A DNA stretch of 16,883 bases. It comes from DASUGM01 sp036274055 (GTDB lineage Bacteria; Acidobacteriota; Vicinamibacteria; Vicinamibacterales; SCN-69-37). How positions within the stretch are numbered: position 1 is the stretch's first letter; each line of letters starts with the position of its first letter. Shown here piece by piece: positions 14,537 to 16,883 of the stretch. The stretch spans positions 1 through 16,883 of the forward strand of contig DASUGM010000218.1 of the NCBI GenBank assembly GCA_036274055.1, given 5' to 3'. Both the position numbers and the translations under genes were made by a program. Below the pieces are notes generated by a model. It was not told where the DNA came from, did no database searches, and worked only from the letters and a program-made list of their open reading frames with translations.

Positions 14537-14684
14537 CAGTCAAGCGATCTGCGTGCAGAACGCGCCCCTCGAAACTGGCGACCGCCACCGGACCGCTGGC
14601 CAGCGGACTGACCGCGCCGCTCACCATCGCGGTCTGATCGTCGCCGGGAGAAACCTTCCTGCCGCGGCCGGAATCACACTTTCA

Positions 14685-14897
14685 ATGACGTGCCGCGAGG
14701 TCGTGGACTGTCTTGGCGACCGCGTCGCTCGCGAGCTCGCCGACGACTGCGAGGCCGATGTCGAGCGGCACCTTGCGCGGTGCCCGAACTGTCGCGCCTT
14801 TGTGTCCCAATACCTGGCGACGATAGCGGCAGCGCGCGCCGCTTACGCGACTACTTCAGATGACGACCGCCGTCGACGCGGATCGTCTCGCCGGTGA
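14685..14897 (+). CDS. Short zf-HC2 (anti-sigma-type zinc finger) protein, 3' end probably eroded
   Basis: The protein has 70 residues. It starts MTCREVVDCLGDRVARELA and contains the zinc motif His29-x3-Cys33-x2-Cys36 (ERHLARCPNCRAF) with Cys3, as in zf-HC2 anti-sigma factors that hold an ECF sigma inactive. There is no membrane helix. The frame is open further upstream to 14508, but that part is low in coding character; ATG 14685 matches the family's usual start although it has no good Shine-Dalgarno. No sigma gene is adjacent. After residue ~54 the chain becomes TTSDDDRRRRGSSRR, read antisense to the last 47 bp of the SDR gene. This suggests that the normal C-terminus was lost. It may be non-functional. 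Confidence 0.55.
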   Translation: MTCREVVDCLGDRVARELADDCEADVERHLARCPNCRAFVSQYLATIAAARAAYATTSDDDRRRRGSSRR

Positions 14898-15582
14898 TGA
14901 AGTCGGTTTCGACCAGCGCGATCACGGCCTTCGCGATTTCCATCTCTCCGCCCCATCGCCCGAGCGGCGTGGCCGCCGCGACCTCGTCACGTTCGTGGGC
15001 CGTCATGTCCGGCGGCGGCAGAATCGGTCCGGGCGCGATCGCGTTGACGAGAATCTGTGGCGCCAGCTCGAGCGCCAGGGCTTCGGTCAGCGCTTTCACC
15101 CCGGCCTTGGCGACGTAGTAGGCGACGAAGTCCTTGTACGCGGGTCGGCCGCTCGCGGCCAGCCAGTCGGCGAAGTTGACGATGCGTCCACCGGCCCTCA
15201 TGTGGGGTGCCGCCGCCTGGGAGCAGACAAAGACCGCCTTGAGATTGACGCTGAGGTCTTCGTCCCACGCCTCGCCCGTCAGCGTGTCGAACGGACGCGA
15301 TTGATAGACCGACGCCATGTTGACGAGGACGTCGAGCTTGCCGAGTTGCGCCACGGTCTGCGTGACCAGCGCCCGGCAATCCGCCTCCCGTGAGACATCG
15401 GCCTGAATGGCGACGGCGCGCCGCCCGTGCGACTGCACCTCGGCGACCGTCTCGTCGGCTTCCGCGCGCGATCGGCGATAGGCGACCGCGATGTCGGCGC
15501 CGCGCAGCGCCAGCTCGCGCGCCACGATCTGGCCGATCCGTTTGCCGCCGGTGATCAACGCCACTGCATTTGTCAGCGTCAT
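14851..15582 (-). CDS. SDR oxidoreductase, pteridine-reductase (FolM/PTR1)-like
   Basis: The protein has 243 residues from ATG 15582, with GGGAG 4-5 nt upstream; a GTG at 15621 would add 13 residues. Cofactor motif TGGKRIG (11-17) matches the TGxxxRxG of pteridine reductases. Arg36-Arg37 after strand 2 favours NADPH. NMAS (88-91) is the usual NNAG position. The catalytic Ser of classical SDRs is replaced by Asp139 (IVNFADW), with Tyr155 and Lys159 (YYVAK). Asp/Tyr/Lys is the PTR1 arrangement, although here Asp and Tyr are 16 residues apart rather than 13. It may reduce dihydro- or oxidised pterins, or be a general 3-oxoacyl-type SDR. It ends normally (IRVDGGRHLK) and overlaps the zf-HC2 gene tail to tail. 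It is divergent from the TTG-start regulator. Confidence 0.88.
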   Translation of the reverse strand: MTLTNAVALITGGKRIGQIVARELALRGADIAVAYRRSRAEADETVAEVQSHGRRAVAIQADVSREADCRALVTQTVAQLGKLDVLVNMASVYQSRPFDTLTGEAWDEDLSVNLKAVFVCSQAAAPHMRAGGRIVNFADWLAASGRPAYKDFVAYYVAKAGVKALTEALALELAPQILVNAIAPGPILPPPDMTAHERDEVAAATPLGRWGGEMEIAKAVIALVETDFITGETIRVDGGRHLK

Positions 15583-15623
15583 AGCGCTCCCACGAGCATT
15601 ATCATCGGAGGCCGGGACCATCG
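15583..15623. promoter_or_regulatory. 41-bp divergent intergenic region with two ribosome sites
   Basis: The SDR gene (minus) and the regulator gene (plus) start only 41 bp apart. GGGAG for the SDR lies at 15587-15591 (minus strand), and GGAGG for the regulator at 15607-15611. Both promoters must overlap the ribosome sites or lie inside the opposite gene. I see no convincing -35/-10 pair. Confidence 0.4.
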
Positions 15624-16883
15624 TTGACCACCGCTCCAGTCCTCTCCTTCGGCGATTTCCGCCTCGATCCGTCCAGCGGCCGGGTCTATTGCGGCGACAC
15701 CACCGTGCCGCTGACGCCCAAGGCCTTCGCGCTGCTCCAGTGTCTGGCCGCCAGTCCCGATCGGCTGATCTCCAAGCAGGAGCTGCTCGACGCGGTGTGG
15801 CCGAATGTGTTCGTCGGCGACGCCGTCCTCAAGAGCACGATCCGCGAGCTCCGCAAAGTGCTGGGCGACGACGCCGGGACGCCGAAGTACATCGAGACGG
15901 CGCACCGCCGCGGCTACCGTTTCATCGCCCCGGTCACCGCCGATGACGCGCCGGCCGCCGCGGCCGCGTCGCCGCCGATCGTCGCGCCGCGCGTCCACTA
16001 CGCGCGCAGCGGCCACGTCAACATCGCCTATCAGGTCGTCGGCGACGGCCCCATCGATCTCGTCTTCGTGATGGGCTGGGTGTCGCATCTCGAGTACTTC
16101 TGGAACGAGCCGCACTTTGCGCGGATGTTGTCGCGGCTGGCGTCGTTCTCCCGCTTGATTCTGTTCGACAAACGCGGCACCGGCCTGTCCGACGCGGTTC
16201 CGGTCAGCCAGCTGCCGACGCTCGAGCAGCGGCTCGACGACGTCCGCGCGGTGATGGACGCGGTCGGATCGACGCGCGCGGCGTTGCTCGGCATTTCGGA
16301 GGGCGGACCGCTGTGCAGCCTGTTCGCGGCGACCTACCCGGAAAAAACCGAAGCGCTGATCATGATCGGCAGCTACGCGCGCCGGATGCGCGACGACGAC
16401 TATCCGTGGGGGCCGACGCGCCCGGAACGTGACGCGTTCCTGCAGACGATTCTCGATCAGTGGGGCGGACCGGTCGGCATCGAGGACCGCGCGCCGTCGA
16501 TGGTCCACGATCCGTCGTTCCGCGCCTGGTGGGCGTCGTACCTGCGGATGGGCGCCAGCCCCGGCGCCGCCGTCGCGCTCACGAAAATGAATGCGGAGAT
16601 TGACGTCCGCGACGTGCTGCCGTCGATCCGCGTGCCGACCCTGGTCCTGCATCGCGAAGGCGATCAGTGCCTGAAAGTCGAAGAGGGGCGCTACCTCGCG
16701 GCGCGCATTCCCGGCGCCAAGTACGTCGAGCTGCCGGGTAATGACCATCTGCCGTTTCTCGGCGACCAGGACGCGATCGTCCGCGAGATCGAAGCGTTCC
16801 TCGCGCACACGCACGATCGGGCGGCGGCCGAGTTGGTGCTGTCGTCGATCCTGACCATCCGGTCCGGCGCCCGGCCGGGCGAT
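15624..16883 (+). CDS. Winged-helix regulator fused to alpha/beta hydrolase (3' truncated)
   Basis: The frame is open to the window end for 420 codons with no stop. It starts at TTG 15624 with GGAGG 12 nt upstream; there is no in-frame ATG before the first domain. Residues 7-104 are an OmpR/CadC-type winged helix (LSFGDFRLDPSSGRV, LTPKAFALLQCLAASPDRLI, LKSTIRELRKVLGD, YIETAHRRGYRFIAPV). Residues about 123-395 are an alpha/beta hydrolase with full triad: Ser225 (GISEG), Asp347 (REGDQ) and His375 (GNDHLPF). It also has FDKRGTGLSD (181-190). Similar proteins continue with an adenylate-cyclase or tetratricopeptide part. The last visible residues (LVLSSILTIRSGARPG) sit where a cyclase would begin, but lack the usual metal-binding Asp. 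There is no membrane segment so far, so it is probably cytoplasmic and DNA-binding. Confidence 0.85.
   Translation, partial: MTTAPVLSFGDFRLDPSSGRVYCGDTTVPLTPKAFALLQCLAASPDRLISKQELLDAVWPNVFVGDAVLKSTIRELRKVLGDDAGTPKYIETAHRRGYRFIAPVTADDAPAAAAASPPIVAPRVHYARSGHVNIAYQVVGDGPIDLVFVMGWVSHLEYFWNEPHFARMLSRLASFSRLILFDKRGTGLSDAVPVSQLPTLEQRLDDVRAVMDAVGSTRAALLGISEGGPLCSLFAATYPEKTEALIMIGSYARRMRDDDYPWGPTRPERDAFLQTILDQWGGPVGIEDRAPSMVHDPSFRAWWASYLRMGASPGAAVALTKMNAEIDVRDVLPSIRVPTLVLHREGDQCLKVEEGRYLAARIPGAKYVELPGNDHLPFLGDQDAIVREIEAFLAHTHDRAAAELVLSSILTIRSGARPGD

Noticed and set aside
14508..14684. Longer N-terminus for the zf-HC2 protein
   Set aside because: The frame is open but overlaps the low-complexity GTTC stretch and has no conserved character. 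zf-HC2 proteins normally start just before the MTCREV-type motif.
14685..14897. Partner anti-sigma of the sigma factor at 1530-2291
   Set aside because: The genes are more than 12 kb apart and the anti-sigma gene looks eroded. Nothing in the sequence links them.
15579..16814. 411-residue minus-strand open frame
   Set aside because: It is antisense to the winged-helix/hydrolase gene, which has two clear domains and a full triad. The antisense product shows no domain.

Overview
The window is GC-rich DNA with the codon bias and long antisense open frames typical of such genomes. The gene content includes paired ECF sigma factors and Ser/Thr kinases with TolB-like propellers, a winged-helix/alpha-beta-hydrolase regulator, exported S9 peptidases and many Lys/Ala-rich tails. 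This suggests an Acidobacteriota chromosome, probably Vicinamibacteria-like. That placement is inference from gene style; there is no rRNA or other marker in the window. I see no tRNA, rRNA, CRISPR array or intact transposase.

Left part (1-2291, plus strand): the 3' end of an unrecognised gene is followed by a perfect 61-nt palindrome, an exported alpha/beta hydrolase, and an orphan sigma-70-like factor with a long linker.

Centre (2245-7124, minus strand): the most interesting unit is a compact four-gene run. It reads, in transcription order: ECF sigma factor, transmembrane PknB-type kinase with a beta-propeller (ATGA overlap), an 86-residue Lys-rich small protein with a strong Shine-Dalgarno, and a SagB-type FMN dehydrogenase with a winged-helix N-terminus, 4 nt downstream. 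SagB-type enzymes usually oxidise azolines in modified peptides. The small gene beside it is therefore a candidate, unproven, peptide substrate under sigma/kinase control. No YcaO cyclodehydratase, radical SAM enzyme, peptidase or exporter is visible in the window.

Right-centre (7247-11122): a membrane protein with a lycopene-cyclase-like domain, a small exported protein, a VOC/PhnB-like protein with a Lys-rich tail, and a coupled pair made of a class I methyltransferase and a UbiA-like membrane protein. The convergent gap at 8156-8492 is filled by a 320-bp inverted repeat with perfect 46-bp arms and internal AATCCGGC(C) repeats.

Right part (11123-16883): a second imperfect inverted repeat (11195-11439) precedes an exported S9 prolyl-oligopeptidase-family peptidase. 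This is followed without a gap by a DUF3224 protein and then a GyrI-like gene that has lost its middle and is frameshifted. A short zf-HC2 (anti-sigma-type) protein has its 3' end running into a convergent pteridine-reductase-like SDR. Divergent from the SDR, a TTG-initiated regulator (winged helix plus alpha/beta hydrolase) runs off the window end.
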